Shown: piece by piece, positions 17,385-25,376 of the stretch
Numbering within the stretch: the stretch's first letter is position 1
Layout: each line of letters begins with the position of its first letter
Assembly (NCBI RefSeq): GCF_002583555.1
Contig: NZ_BEGX01000017.1
Span: forward strand, 1 to 64,000
Length of the DNA stretch: 64,000 nucleotides
From: Pseudonocardia sp. N23
Lineage (GTDB): Bacteria > Actinomycetota > Actinomycetes > Mycobacteriales > Pseudonocardiaceae
Direction: 5' to 3'
Position numbers and translations under genes: made by a program
Notes under the pieces: generated by a model
Told to the model about the DNA's origin: nothing
What the model saw: only the letters and a program-made list of their open reading frames with translations
Database searches by the model: none

Positions 17385-18071
17385 TCAGTCATCCGTGTGT
17401 CGCCCGACCCCTTGTGTCACCGGTCTCCGCACGTGGTCGACGGCGTACGCCGCCGTCAGTGTGACCACCACGGCCAGGCAGAAGCCGCCGATCGTGTCGG
17501 TCGGGTAGTGCGCGTGCTCCGCGACGAGCCCCACCGCGACGACTCCGGCGACGACGACCGTCACCAGTGCTCCGGCACCCACCACCAGCTCCCGCCGCTG
17601 CCGCACCATCCCGGCGACGACGAACGTGAGCGTCAGCGCCATGGCGGTCGCCCCGGCCGTGTGGCCACTCGGGAACGCGAGCTCCCCGGTCGGGATCGTG
17701 CGCCCGACCAGCGGCTTCAGCACCGTCTCGGCCAGCCCCGTGAGGCCCGGTCCCGACACTGCCAGCACCGCGAGGCGCCACTGCCGCCGCCGGGCGCACC
17801 AGGCGGCCGCCACGACCGCGACGGCGATCACCGTGATCGGCTCGCCCGCGGCGACCGCCAGGTTCGGCCACCGCCCCCGCAGCACGCGGTGGCCCGCGAC
17901 CGACTGCTGGACCCACGCGTCGAACGACGTCGGCACGGCGGTGTGGTCGACCAGCACGGCGAGGGTGACGAGCAGGGCCGCGCACAGGGCGGTGGCGACG
18001 GCGGCGGGACGCCGCAGGCCCGTCGGCAGCAGCGGGGTGCCGGTCGTGGACGGTGGGGCCTGCGCGGACAT
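17385..18071 (-). CDS. PAP2-superfamily membrane phosphatase
   Basis: A 228-residue protein with about five to six membrane segments and the three-part lipid phosphatase signature: KPLVGRTIPTG (first motif), PSGHTAGA (second motif), and a third around HAHYPTDTIGG, with the catalytic His in the third. It probably dephosphorylates a lipid phosphate such as phosphatidate or undecaprenyl diphosphate on the outer face of the membrane. The ATG at 18071 is followed directly by MSAQAPP. It is convergent with nothing and stands alone. Confidence 0.9.
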   Translation of the reverse strand: MSAQAPPSTTGTPLLPTGLRRPAAVATALCAALLVTLAVLVDHTAVPTSFDAWVQQSVAGHRVLRGRWPNLAVAAGEPITVIAVAVVAAAWCARRRQWRLAVLAVSGPGLTGLAETVLKPLVGRTIPTGELAFPSGHTAGATAMALTLTFVVAGMVRQRRELVVGAGALVTVVVAGVVAVGLVAEHAHYPTDTIGGFCLAVVVTLTAAYAVDHVRRPVTQGVGRHTDD

Positions 18072-18196
18072 GACGATCACGGTCACCACGGTAGGGAGCG
18101 GCCGGGAAGCAGCGGCCCAGGCGAAGGCCAACGCCGCGCAAGAAGTACCGGCGTCCGCCGACACGTGAGGCCGGCGGCGTCGGCCAGAATGCGGGC

Positions 18197-18766
18197 GTGG
18201 GACGCACCATCGCGGAACTGTCCTGGCCGGTGACGACCGAACGCCTGTCGCTGCGGCCGGCCACGGTCGACGACGCCGCGGCCGTCTTCGCCTACCGGAC
18301 CCTCGACGAGGTCGGGCAGTGGCTGACACGGCTCCCGCGCGATCCCGGGGCGTGGCGGGTGCGGTTCGCGGAGCGGCTGCCGACGGCGATCGTCGTCGAG
18401 CGCGACGGCGCCGTCGTCGGCGACCTGTTCGTCCGCGTGCAGGACGCGTGGGCGCAGCACGAGGTCAAGGAGCGGGCGGTGGCCGCGGAGGCGGAGATCG
18501 GCTGGGCGCTCGACCCCCGGTCCGGCGGGCAGGGCCTCGCCACGGAGGCCGCGCGTGAGCTGCTGCGGATCTGCTTCGAGGGGCTGGGGGTGCGGCGGGT
18601 CTTCGCGATCTGCTTCGCCGCCAACGAGCCGTCGTGGCGGCTCATGGAACGGCTCGGGATGCGCCGCGAGCAGTACTCCCGGGCCGACTCGCTGCACCGC
18701 GACGGCAGGTGGCTCGACGGGATGACCTACGCGCTGCTGGCCGACGAGTGGGCCCGCGGACGGTGA
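18197..18766 (+). CDS. GNAT-family N-acetyltransferase
   Basis: A 189-residue acetyltransferase of the RimJ/RimL-like group. The N-terminus has TTERLSLRPATVDDAAAVFAY, the core has EIGWALDPRSGGQGLATEA where the Gly-rich turn binds the acetyl-CoA pyrophosphate, and the C-terminal part includes ANEPSWRLMERLGM. GTG at 18197 is the start; there is no ATG in frame nearby. The acceptor substrate is unknown. Its stop almost touches the convergent antiporter gene (one base apart). Confidence 0.88.
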   Translation: MGRTIAELSWPVTTERLSLRPATVDDAAAVFAYRTLDEVGQWLTRLPRDPGAWRVRFAERLPTAIVVERDGAVVGDLFVRVQDAWAQHEVKERAVAAEAEIGWALDPRSGGQGLATEAARELLRICFEGLGVRRVFAICFAANEPSWRLMERLGMRREQYSRADSLHRDGRWLDGMTYALLADEWARGR

Positions 18767-20119
18767 TCACCTGTCCGACCCGCCTCCCGGAGCGCCGTCG
18801 GGGTCGGTCTCGGCGGGCGAGGTCTCGGCGGGCGAGGTCTCGGCGGGCGAGGTCTCGGCGGGCGAGGTCTCCGTGGGCGAGGTCTCCGTGGGCGAGGTCT
18901 CGGTGGGGGTCGGCACGTCCGGGCCGGTGACCGTCGCCGACCGGCCGTACAGCCGGATCACGATGCCCGTCGAGAGGCCGTGGATCACGATGCTCGCCAC
19001 GATGACGACGACCGTGACCGCGAGCACGAGGTCCTTCTCCGGCCCCGGCAGCTGGACGACGGCGAGCATCCCGAAGACCAGCGTCGCGATCCCGCGCGGC
19101 CCGACCCAGCCGATCGTGAGCCGGTCGCGGGTCGGGACGTCGGTGCCGACGAGCGACACCGCGACCGGCAGCACCCGCACGACGGTCAGCGCGAGCAGCG
19201 CGTAGACGATGACCTGCCAGGTGATCGAGCCGCGGGCCATCGTCTGGTTGACGATCGCGCCGAAGATGAACCACAGCGCGAGGGAGAGCATCTCGCCGAT
19301 GTCCTCGACGAGGTTCAGGGTGCCCTTCGGCAGCCGGCGCGCCGCGGGTTCGAAGAACACCCCGGCGACGAATGCGGCGACGAACCCGTTGCCGCCCAGC
19401 TCGATCGCGGCGCCGTAGGCGAGCAGGGGCAGTGCGAACACCCCGATCCGCAGCGCGATCGGCTGGGTCCAGCCGGCGTCGAGGGCCTTCCCGAGCACGC
19501 GCGCCGCCAGCGCCCCGACGACCGCGCCGACGACGATCGCGACGGCGAGGGACGGGACGGCGCCGGCCGCGGCGTCGACGACGCTCTCCTCCCCGGCGGC
19601 GGATGCCCCGGCGATGGCGATCAGGAAGATCGGCGCGACGAGGCCGTCGTTGAGGCCGCTCTCGACGTTGATCAGCCGGCGTAGCCGTTCGGGGACCCGG
19701 CGGTCGCGGATGAACGCGGTGGCGGGGGCGAGGTCGACGGGGATGACGATCGTCGCCAGCACGGCGAGCAGCCACAGGCCGGCCCCACCGAGCAGCACGA
19801 ACCCGGCCACCCACGCGAGGATCAGCGACAGCGGCAGCGCGATGAGCAGCAGCCGCAGCGTGATGCGCGGTTCGCGGCCGAGGAGCCCGCCGGGGACCTC
19901 CGTGGCGTCGACGAACAACAGGATCGCCAGGATGGCCTCGACGATGTGCTCGCCGGACTCGAAGTCGATCACGAAGGTGAAGATCGGGTCGGAGCCGGCG
20001 GTGAGCAGCATGCCGGCGACGAGCAGCGCGAGCGGCATCGTCACGCTGATCCGGGCGAGGCGGCCGGCGATGAGCGACCACGCCAGCAGGATCAGCATGA
20101 TGATGACGAGCGCGAGCAC
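18767..20119 (-). CDS. Cation:proton antiporter, NhaP/CPA1 type
   Basis: A 450-residue membrane protein with about 12 membrane segments. Key features are VIPVDLAPATAFI (an ion-binding Asp, near residue 130), NVESGLNDGLVAPIFLIA (the ND motif of CPA1 antiporters), and GWVGPRGIATL near residue 340. Start GTG at 20119 has a perfect AGGAGG five bases upstream; longer frames to 20377 are not supported. The last 45 residues are a hydrophilic tail of SPTET/SPAET repeats encoded by 15-bp direct repeats. It probably exchanges Na+ or K+ for H+. Confidence 0.92.
   Translation of the reverse strand: MLALVIIMLILLAWSLIAGRLARISVTMPLALLVAGMLLTAGSDPIFTFVIDFESGEHIVEAILAILLFVDATEVPGGLLGREPRITLRLLLIALPLSLILAWVAGFVLLGGAGLWLLAVLATIVIPVDLAPATAFIRDRRVPERLRRLINVESGLNDGLVAPIFLIAIAGASAAGEESVVDAAAGAVPSLAVAIVVGAVVGALAARVLGKALDAGWTQPIALRIGVFALPLLAYGAAIELGGNGFVAAFVAGVFFEPAARRLPKGTLNLVEDIGEMLSLALWFIFGAIVNQTMARGSITWQVIVYALLALTVVRVLPVAVSLVGTDVPTRDRLTIGWVGPRGIATLVFGMLAVVQLPGPEKDLVLAVTVVVIVASIVIHGLSTGIVIRLYGRSATVTGPDVPTPTETSPTETSPTETSPAETSPAETSPAETSPAETDPDGAPGGGSDR
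18804..18909 (-). repeat. 15-bp tandem repeat in the antiporter C-terminus
   Basis: About seven copies of a 15-base unit (GAGGTCTCGGCGGGC and the variant GAGGTCTCCGTGGGC on the plus strand) encode a tail of five-residue ETSP(A/T) units. Array length could vary between strains. Confidence 0.85.
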
Positions 20120-20206
20120 TGCGTCCTCCTGTCGGGGCCCTGGGTCATCCTGGGTGGCCACCTGGAGGTCGCACAACGACACGCCGGTGTTAGGGGGAGG
20201 GGGCCC

Positions 20207-20542
20207 GTGGACCTGTTCGCCGGGGTCGCCGTCAGCGATCTGGGGCTCGCCGTCGCCTGGTTCGACCGGTTGCTGGGCGAGGTGGAGACGTTCGAGCCCA
20301 ACGACACCGAGCACGTGTGGACGATCGCCGAGCACCGGCACGTCTACGTCGTGGTCCGGGCCGACGCCGCGGGCCACGCGATCGTGACCCTGTTCGTCGA
20401 CGACCTGGACGGGTTCGTCGAGGCGGCCGCGGGCCGGGGGGTCGAGCCGGACTCACGGGAGACCTACGGTAACGACGTCCGCAAGGTGGTCTACCGCGAC
20501 CCGGACGGCAACGAGATCGGCGTCGGCGGCGGACCGGTCTGA
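20207..20542 (+). CDS. Glyoxalase/bleomycin-resistance (VOC) family protein
   Basis: A 111-residue single VOC domain: it opens DLFAGVAVSDLGLAVAWFDR, has VTLFVDDLDGFVE in the middle and ends VVYRDPDGNEIGVGGG, with the terminal Glu (DPDGNEIG) as a likely metal ligand. Such small proteins dimerise to form metal-dependent enzymes or binding proteins. The GTG at 20207 follows a strong AGGGGGAGG ribosome binding site. It is divergent from the antiporter and precedes the YCII and sigma genes by about 100 bp. Confidence 0.88.
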   Translation: MDLFAGVAVSDLGLAVAWFDRLLGEVETFEPNDTEHVWTIAEHRHVYVVVRADAAGHAIVTLFVDDLDGFVEAAAGRGVEPDSRETYGNDVRKVVYRDPDGNEIGVGGGPV

Positions 20543-20644
20543 CGTCGTCGCAGGATTTTCCGGGTGGTTGTCGATCCGGGTCGGCGCCGTTCGACCTGTG
20601 GGTGCGAGGGTCCGGACGGGACCCGACGAACAGGGAGAACCACC

Positions 20645-21064
20645 GTGAAGTACATGCTGATCATGCGGGCCACCGACGAGTCCTGGGCCGCCATGGGCGA
20701 CATCGACTTCGACGAGATCATCGCGACGATGGGCCGCTACAACGACGAGATGATCCGCGCCGGGGTCCTCGTGGCCGCCGAGGGTCTGGACGACGCGGCG
20801 CAGGGCGTCGTCGTCGACTACTCGTCGCAGCCGCCGGTCGTCACCGACGGCCCCTACGGAGAGACCAAGGAGCTGTTCGGCGGCTTCTGGATCGTCGACG
20901 TCGCCTCCAAGGAGGAGGCCGTGGAATGGGCCACGCGCGCCCCCATGCAGGGCCCGGGCGTCAAGACCGAGATCCGGCGCGTGACGTCGATCGACGAGTT
21001 CCCGCAGGACAACGAGTGGATCCAGAAGGAGAAGGCGTGGCGCGAGGCCACCGGCCAGCGCTGA
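20645..21064 (+). CDS. YCII/DGPF-domain protein paired with ECF42 sigma factor
   Basis: A 139-residue YCII-family protein starting KYMLIMRATDESWAAM, with the diagnostic TDGPYGETKE segment (DGPF motif) near residue 75 and FGGFWIVDVASKEEAVEWA after it. This family is regularly found next to ECF42 sigma factors and is part of their regulon. Start GTG 20645 follows AGGGAGAA. The next gene, 39 bp downstream, is the sigma factor itself, so the usual partnership is kept. Function of the DGPF proteins is unresolved. Confidence 0.9.
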   Translation: MKYMLIMRATDESWAAMGDIDFDEIIATMGRYNDEMIRAGVLVAAEGLDDAAQGVVVDYSSQPPVVTDGPYGETKELFGGFWIVDVASKEEAVEWATRAPMQGPGVKTEIRRVTSIDEFPQDNEWIQKEKAWREATGQR

Positions 21065-21103
21065 CCGGGCCGGCCGCCGAGATCGTCTCCGGGGTCGAAC
21101 CGG

Positions 21104-22390
21104 ATGGCTGACCCCACGGGCCGCCAGGCCGTCACGGCGGTCTGGCGGATCGAGTCGGCGCGGATCGTCGGTGCGCTCACCCGGTACACCGGCGACTTCG
21201 CGCTGGCCGAGGACCTCGCGCAGGAGGCCCTGGCCGAGGCGCTCGTCTCCTGGCCGCGCGACGGGGTGCCCCGCAACCCGGCGGGCTGGCTCCTGACGAC
21301 GGGCCGGCGCCGCGCGATCGACGCGTTCCGCCGCCGCTCGGCCCGCGACGAGCGCTACGCAGCCCTCGCACACGGCCTCGGCGAGGGCGGCGTCGTCACC
21401 GGCGGCGAGCCCACCGACCCGGCCGGGGAGGCCGACGACATGCTGTGGGACCCCGACCAGATCGACGACGACGTCCTCGCGCTCATGTTCGTCTCCTGCC
21501 ATCCGGTGCTGTCGCGGGAGGCGCAGGTCGCGCTGACCCTGCGGGTGGTGGCCGGGCTGACCAGCGACGAGATCGCCAAGGCGTTCCTGGTGCCGACGGC
21601 GACCGTGCAGGCCCGCATCACCCGGGCCAAGAAGACGCTCGGGGCGACGCGGGTTCCTTTCGAGGTCCCGGGCGCCGACGAGCGCCGAGCTCGGCTGGGG
21701 TCGGTGCTCAGCGTCGTCTACCTGATCTTCACCGAGGGTTCGTCGGCCAGCTCAGGTGACGACCTCATCCGGCTCGACCTCGCCGCCGAGGCCCAGCGCC
21801 TCACCCGGGTGCTGGCGCGGCTCGTGCCCGCCGAGCCGGAGGTGCACGGCCTGCTGGCTCTGCTGGAGCTGACGGCGGCACGGTTCCCCGCCCGCACCGG
21901 TCCCGACGGCGAGCCGGTGCTGCTCGCCGACCAGGACCGCCGACGGTGGGACCGGTCGGCGATCCGCCGTGGCCGGGCGGCGCTGGCCCGGGCCGGGCAG
22001 GTCGGGAAGGGGCTCGGCGCCTACGGGGTACAGGCGGCGATCGCGGAGTGCCACGCCGTCGCCGGATCCGTCACGGCCACCGACTGGGACCGCGTCGTCG
22101 TGCTCTACGAAGCGCTCGGGCGGCTCGCGCCGTCACCGGTCGTCGAGCTCAACCGGGCGGTGGCGGTGTCGATGGCGCAGGGTCCCGCCGTCGCGCTGCG
22201 GATCGTCGACGACCTCGCCGCGGGCGGTGCGCTGGACGGCTCCCACCTGCTGCCGACGGTCCGCGGCGAGCTGCTCATCCGCCTCCGGCGCACCGGCGAG
22301 GCGCGCGCAGAGCTCGTGCGCGCGGTGGCATCGTGCGGCAACGAGCGGGAGCGTGCGGTGCTGCAACGCAAGCTCGCCGACCTGGGCTGA
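21104..22390 (+). CDS. ECF42-type RNA polymerase sigma factor
   Basis: A 428-residue sigma factor. Region 2 spans residues about 10-85 (DFALAEDLAQEALAEAL; NPAGWLLTTGRRRAID), region 4 residues about 125-180 (REAQVALTLRVVAGLTSDEI; VPTATVQARITRAKK), and a C-terminal extension of about 220 residues with helix pairs resembling TPR repeats follows. ECF42 factors have no anti-sigma factor and use this extension for control. Together with the YCII gene upstream it forms the known ECF42-DGPF module. Length and extension fit the family well. Confidence 0.93.
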   Translation: MADPTGRQAVTAVWRIESARIVGALTRYTGDFALAEDLAQEALAEALVSWPRDGVPRNPAGWLLTTGRRRAIDAFRRRSARDERYAALAHGLGEGGVVTGGEPTDPAGEADDMLWDPDQIDDDVLALMFVSCHPVLSREAQVALTLRVVAGLTSDEIAKAFLVPTATVQARITRAKKTLGATRVPFEVPGADERRARLGSVLSVVYLIFTEGSSASSGDDLIRLDLAAEAQRLTRVLARLVPAEPEVHGLLALLELTAARFPARTGPDGEPVLLADQDRRRWDRSAIRRGRAALARAGQVGKGLGAYGVQAAIAECHAVAGSVTATDWDRVVVLYEALGRLAPSPVVELNRAVAVSMAQGPAVALRIVDDLAAGGALDGSHLLPTVRGELLIRLRRTGEARAELVRAVASCGNERERAVLQRKLADLG

Positions 22391-22511
22391 CGGGACGCGT
22401 CCCCCGGTCGGCCGACCCAGGGGTCGTCCCGGGCATCGGCCGGCCGCCCGACCGTGTCCGGGCTGTCGCCGGGAGAGGGTCGACGCAACCGATCCGACCG
22501 GGAGACCCGCC

Positions 22512-23279
22512 ATGATCACCTCGACCCTGCGCTCTCCGGCCCCGCTCCCGCGCCGCGACGACCGCCCTTTGCGGAACGGTGCTGCCGGGCACCGCGCTGC
22601 CGGGGACCGCACTGTCCGGGACGGTGCTGTCGGGGACCGCGCCGTCCGGGACCGCGCCGTCCGGGACCGCCCGGTGTGGCTGGTCGGGTGCGACCTCGCG
22701 GCCGTGCTGCTGCTGGCCGTCGAGGGCGGGGTGATGGCCGTCGCGGCCGGGTTCGGCCTGGTCGGCGTCCTCGCCGTCGCGTTCGTGTCGTCGCTGGGCG
22801 GCGGCCTGGTCCGCGACCTCGTCGTGCAGCGGCACCCGCCGGCCGCGCTGGGGTCCGTCGTCTACCCGGCGACCGCCCTGGCCGGCGGGCTGGTCGCTGC
22901 GTTCGCCCACGAGCCGCTGGCGGTGCTGCTGCCCGACACCCGGGCACCGTTCGACGCCGCGGCGCTCGGCCTGCTGTGCGTCACCGGGGCGGTGATCGCG
23001 CTCGACCGGCACATGTCGACCCTCGGTGCCGTGCTCCTCGGGACGGTGAGCGCCGTCGGTGGGGGCGTCATCCGCGACATGATGACCGGTGCGGTCCCGG
23101 TGGCGCTGCACCACGACGTCAGCGCGGTCGCCACGGCTGCCGGCGCGACCGTCACCGTCGTGGCGCTGCGATGCCGGGCGCCGCGCCCACTGGCGGCCGT
23201 GTCGGGCGTCGTGACGTGCGCGGTCCTGTCGCTGGTCGCGACGTACCTGGGCTGGCGGCTCCCGGCGATGACCGGCTGA
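22512..23279 (+). CDS. TRIC-family (UPF0126) cation channel protein
   Basis: A 255-residue protein with six to seven membrane segments in two internally similar halves: GGGLVRDLVVQRHPPAAL in the first and GGGVIRDMMTGAVPVAL in the second. These repeats (GGG-x-[IV]RD) mark bacterial TRIC/UPF0126 proteins, trimeric monovalent cation channels. The N-terminal 55 residues are an Arg/Asp-rich soluble extension built from (G/R)DRAVRD units encoded by 15-bp direct repeats. ATG at 22512 follows GGGAGACC. It stands alone. Confidence 0.9.
   Translation: MITSTLRSPAPLPRRDDRPLRNGAAGHRAAGDRTVRDGAVGDRAVRDRAVRDRPVWLVGCDLAAVLLLAVEGGVMAVAAGFGLVGVLAVAFVSSLGGGLVRDLVVQRHPPAALGSVVYPATALAGGLVAAFAHEPLAVLLPDTRAPFDAAALGLLCVTGAVIALDRHMSTLGAVLLGTVSAVGGGVIRDMMTGAVPVALHHDVSAVATAAGATVTVVALRCRAPRPLAAVSGVVTCAVLSLVATYLGWRLPAMTG
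22585..22675 (+). repeat. 15-bp tandem repeat in the TRIC N-terminus
   Basis: Six imperfect 15-base copies of a unit like GGGACCGCGCCGTCC encode the repeating RDRAV segment of the TRIC extension. The last two copies are identical, which suggests recent expansion. Confidence 0.8.
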
Positions 23280-23408
23280 CCGCACCCCTCCGCAGGAGTG
23301 GGGTCTGCACCCTCGGGTCCGGGGGTCTGCTCGATCCACGTCGTGGCAGCAAACGGGCAAAGTTCTTCTCAGCGAAGGAACGACACAAACCGAGAAGGAG
23401 CCCCCGAC

Positions 23409-23669
23409 ATGTTCAAGAGCACCTGCCCCTCCAAGTCCCGCGACGACTACGACAACGACAAGTGGGACGGCGGCTACGGCGGCACGAACGACAAGTGGGG
23501 CGACGACAAGTGGGGCGGCGGCTACGGCAGCGGCAAGGGCGAGTGGAACGACTGCGACGACAAGTACAGCAAGTACGACGACTGCGACGACAAGTACGGC
23601 AGGTACGAGGACTGCAACGACAAGTGGGACAGCGGTTGCGGCGGCAAGGACGACTACGTCTACAACTGA
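23409..23669 (+). CDS. Asp/Lys/Tyr/Trp/Gly/Cys-rich repeat protein, unknown family
   Basis: An 86-residue protein with a strong ribosome binding site (GAAGGAG, eight bases before the ATG). No signal peptide or membrane segment is seen. It contains six [DN]DK[WY] units; the first half is Gly/Trp/Tyr-rich (DDKWGGGYGSGKG) and the second is a decapeptide repeat, CDDKYSKYDD then CDDKYGRYED, with cysteines spaced C-x9-C-x9-C-x7-C. The composition is highly polar and strongly acidic overall with many aromatics, so it is probably disordered, and may bind metal or form crosslinked or gel-like assemblies. I do not recognise a family. Codon use is normal for this genome. Confidence 0.75.
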   Translation: MFKSTCPSKSRDDYDNDKWDGGYGGTNDKWGDDKWGGGYGSGKGEWNDCDDKYSKYDDCDDKYGRYEDCNDKWDSGCGGKDDYVYN

Positions 23670-23785
23670 GCGACACGGTTCGGGTGCTGGGACGGACCGG
23701 TGGTCGGGCATCCGTGGGGGGTGCCGGTCACCGGGAGGGACCCGGCGGGGGAGACATCCACCATGCGCGTCGCTGTGCGTGCAGG

Positions 23786-24337
23786 TCAGGCGCTGCGCGG
23801 GCCGTAGGTCAGGTGCACGACCTGGTTGGTGTACGCCTCGCACCCGAGCAGGTTCAGCGCGTTCTCGGTGCCCTCCGGGAACAGCTTCGGGCCGGTGCCC
23901 AGCGCAACCGGGTAGACGAACAGGTGCAGCTCGTCGACGAGCCCGTCGGCGAGCATGGCCCGCACCAACGTGCCGCTGCCGCTGACGTAGATGTCGCCGT
24001 CGGTATCGGCCTTCAGGCCCCGCAGCGTGTCGACGTCGTATGCGCCGATCAGGTGTGAGTTGTCCCAGCCCTCGCTGCTGGTCAGCGACCCGGACACGAC
24101 GTGCTTCGGCGAGTTGTTGAAGAACGGGACGCCGGGGTCGTCGGCGTCGCTGCGGGCCGACCACGCCGGGCCCATCTCGACCCAGGTCGTGCGGCCGAGC
24201 AGGATCGCGCTCGCGCTGCCGGTGATCGCGGCGAGCGAGGCCATCATCTCGTCGGTGAACGGGTACTCGAACGTCCACATCGGAGCACCGATGCAGCCGT
24301 CGAGGGTGATGAACTCGTGGACCTTGATGGCGCCCAT
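23786..24337 (-). CDS. Dihydrofolate-reductase-like (RibD C-terminal domain) protein
   Basis: A 183-residue protein with the fold of the RibD C-terminal domain: KVHEFITLDGCIGAP at the N-terminus, AILLGRTTWVEM, and GDIYVSGSGTLVRAMLADGLVDELHLFVYP in the second half (residues about 112-142). These proteins are NADPH-binding reductase relatives, not true DHFR; the substrate is unknown. The ATG at 24337 follows AAGGAGCAC. It is 144 bp downstream of the GntR gene on the same strand and may be read through from it. Confidence 0.88.
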   Translation of the reverse strand: MGAIKVHEFITLDGCIGAPMWTFEYPFTDEMMASLAAITGSASAILLGRTTWVEMGPAWSARSDADDPGVPFFNNSPKHVVSGSLTSSEGWDNSHLIGAYDVDTLRGLKADTDGDIYVSGSGTLVRAMLADGLVDELHLFVYPVALGTGPKLFPEGTENALNLLGCEAYTNQVVHLTYGPRSA

Positions 24338-24481
24338 GGGAGTGCTCCTTCGTCTCTCTGATGCCGTCGGGGGGCGAAGTGTGTCGTCAGGGGAGACCGT
24401 GGCCGGCCGGCGAACTCATCGGCCGTCGCGAAGCCTGCCCGGAACTCGATCAAAGGTTCGATGTTTCATGTGTCCATCGCG

Positions 24482-25249
24482 TCAGTCGTCGCCGTAGATC
24501 CCGTCGCCGTAGATCCCGTCGCCGGCGATCGCGTCGAGGTCCGACACGTCGATCCGGGTGTAGGTGTCGCGCAGCGCGGTGAGGTGCACCCGCATGGCCC
24601 GGCTCGCGGCGGCGGGGTTGCCGTCGCGGACGTGCTCGAGGATCTCGGCGTGCTCGTCGGCGACGCGGCGCCAGAAGTCCGCGCCCGCGCGGTCGCGCAG
24701 GAACCGGTCGCGCATCACGGTGAAGATGGGCCGGGCGACGACCTCGAGCAGCGGGTTCTCGGTCGCCTGCAGCAGCAGGACGTGGAACCGGCTGTTGGTC
24801 GACCAGTCGACCTCCTTGCCGTCGGCGGCGTCGCCGGCCACGACGACGGTCGCGGCGAGCCGGTCGAGATCGGCCTCGCTGCGGTGCCGCGCCGCCAGGC
24901 CCGCGCCCGGGACCTCGATCATCGTGCGTACCTGCAGCAGCTGACCGACGGAGAGCCGGCTGCGCGACAGCAGGCTGATCGAGGTCTGCAGGTAGTCGGC
25001 GACGTCATCGGTCGACGGTTCGGCGACGAAGGTCCCGCCACCCACCCCTCGCGCCGACGTCAGCAGCTTCTGCGTCGACAGCACGCGCAGCGCCTCCCGC
25101 AGCGTGCCGCGGCTGACGGCCATCCGCTCGGTCAGCTCGCCCTCGGACGGCAGCCGGTCACCCGGGCGGAGCTCGCCCGTGACGATCATCGTGCGGAGCT
25201 CGTCGGCGACCCGTTCGTACTCGAGCCGCCTGCTCCCCGGCGCGGACAT
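24482..25249 (-). CDS. FadR/GntR-family transcriptional regulator
   Basis: A 255-residue regulator. The N-terminal winged helix (residues about 8-70, with GELRPGDRLPSEGELTERM and VSRGTLREALRVL) is typical GntR, and the all-helical C-terminal FCD domain has the metal/ligand residues of DWSTNSRFHVLLL and DEHAEILEHV. The C-terminus ends in two GDGIY repeats encoded by a 15-bp duplication. It is divergent from the MaoC-like gene with a strong promoter between, so it probably controls that gene and itself. The ligand is unknown, likely an acid or acyl-CoA. Confidence 0.9.
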   Translation of the reverse strand: MSAPGSRRLEYERVADELRTMIVTGELRPGDRLPSEGELTERMAVSRGTLREALRVLSTQKLLTSARGVGGGTFVAEPSTDDVADYLQTSISLLSRSRLSVGQLLQVRTMIEVPGAGLAARHRSEADLDRLAATVVVAGDAADGKEVDWSTNSRFHVLLLQATENPLLEVVARPIFTVMRDRFLRDRAGADFWRRVADEHAEILEHVRDGNPAAASRAMRVHLTALRDTYTRIDVSDLDAIAGDGIYGDGIYGDD

Positions 25250-25298
25250 GGGCACAGACGCTAGCCGACCCCCGGTCGAGCGAACTCATGCACGAGTG

Positions 25299-25327
25299 TT
25301 GACGAACAAAAGTCAGACGTTTAGCGT
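25299..25327 (+). promoter_or_regulatory. Predicted sigma-70 promoter of the MaoC-like gene
   Basis: TTGACG at 25299-25304 and TAGCGT at 25322-25327 are separated by 17 bases, a good match to the actinobacterial housekeeping consensus. Small dyads overlap it (ACTC-n6-GAGT just upstream, GACG-n5-CGTC over the -10) and are candidate binding sites for the divergent GntR regulator. Confidence 0.65.
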
Positions 25328-25376
25328 CGATTGCCGAGCGTGGGCCGACGACAAGGGTGTGGGACGGGGCGCGAGG

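Noticed and set aside
23145..23290. A phage or insertion-sequence boundary near the repeat protein
   Set aside because: No transposase, integrase, terminal inverted repeats or target duplication could be found, and codon use does not change.
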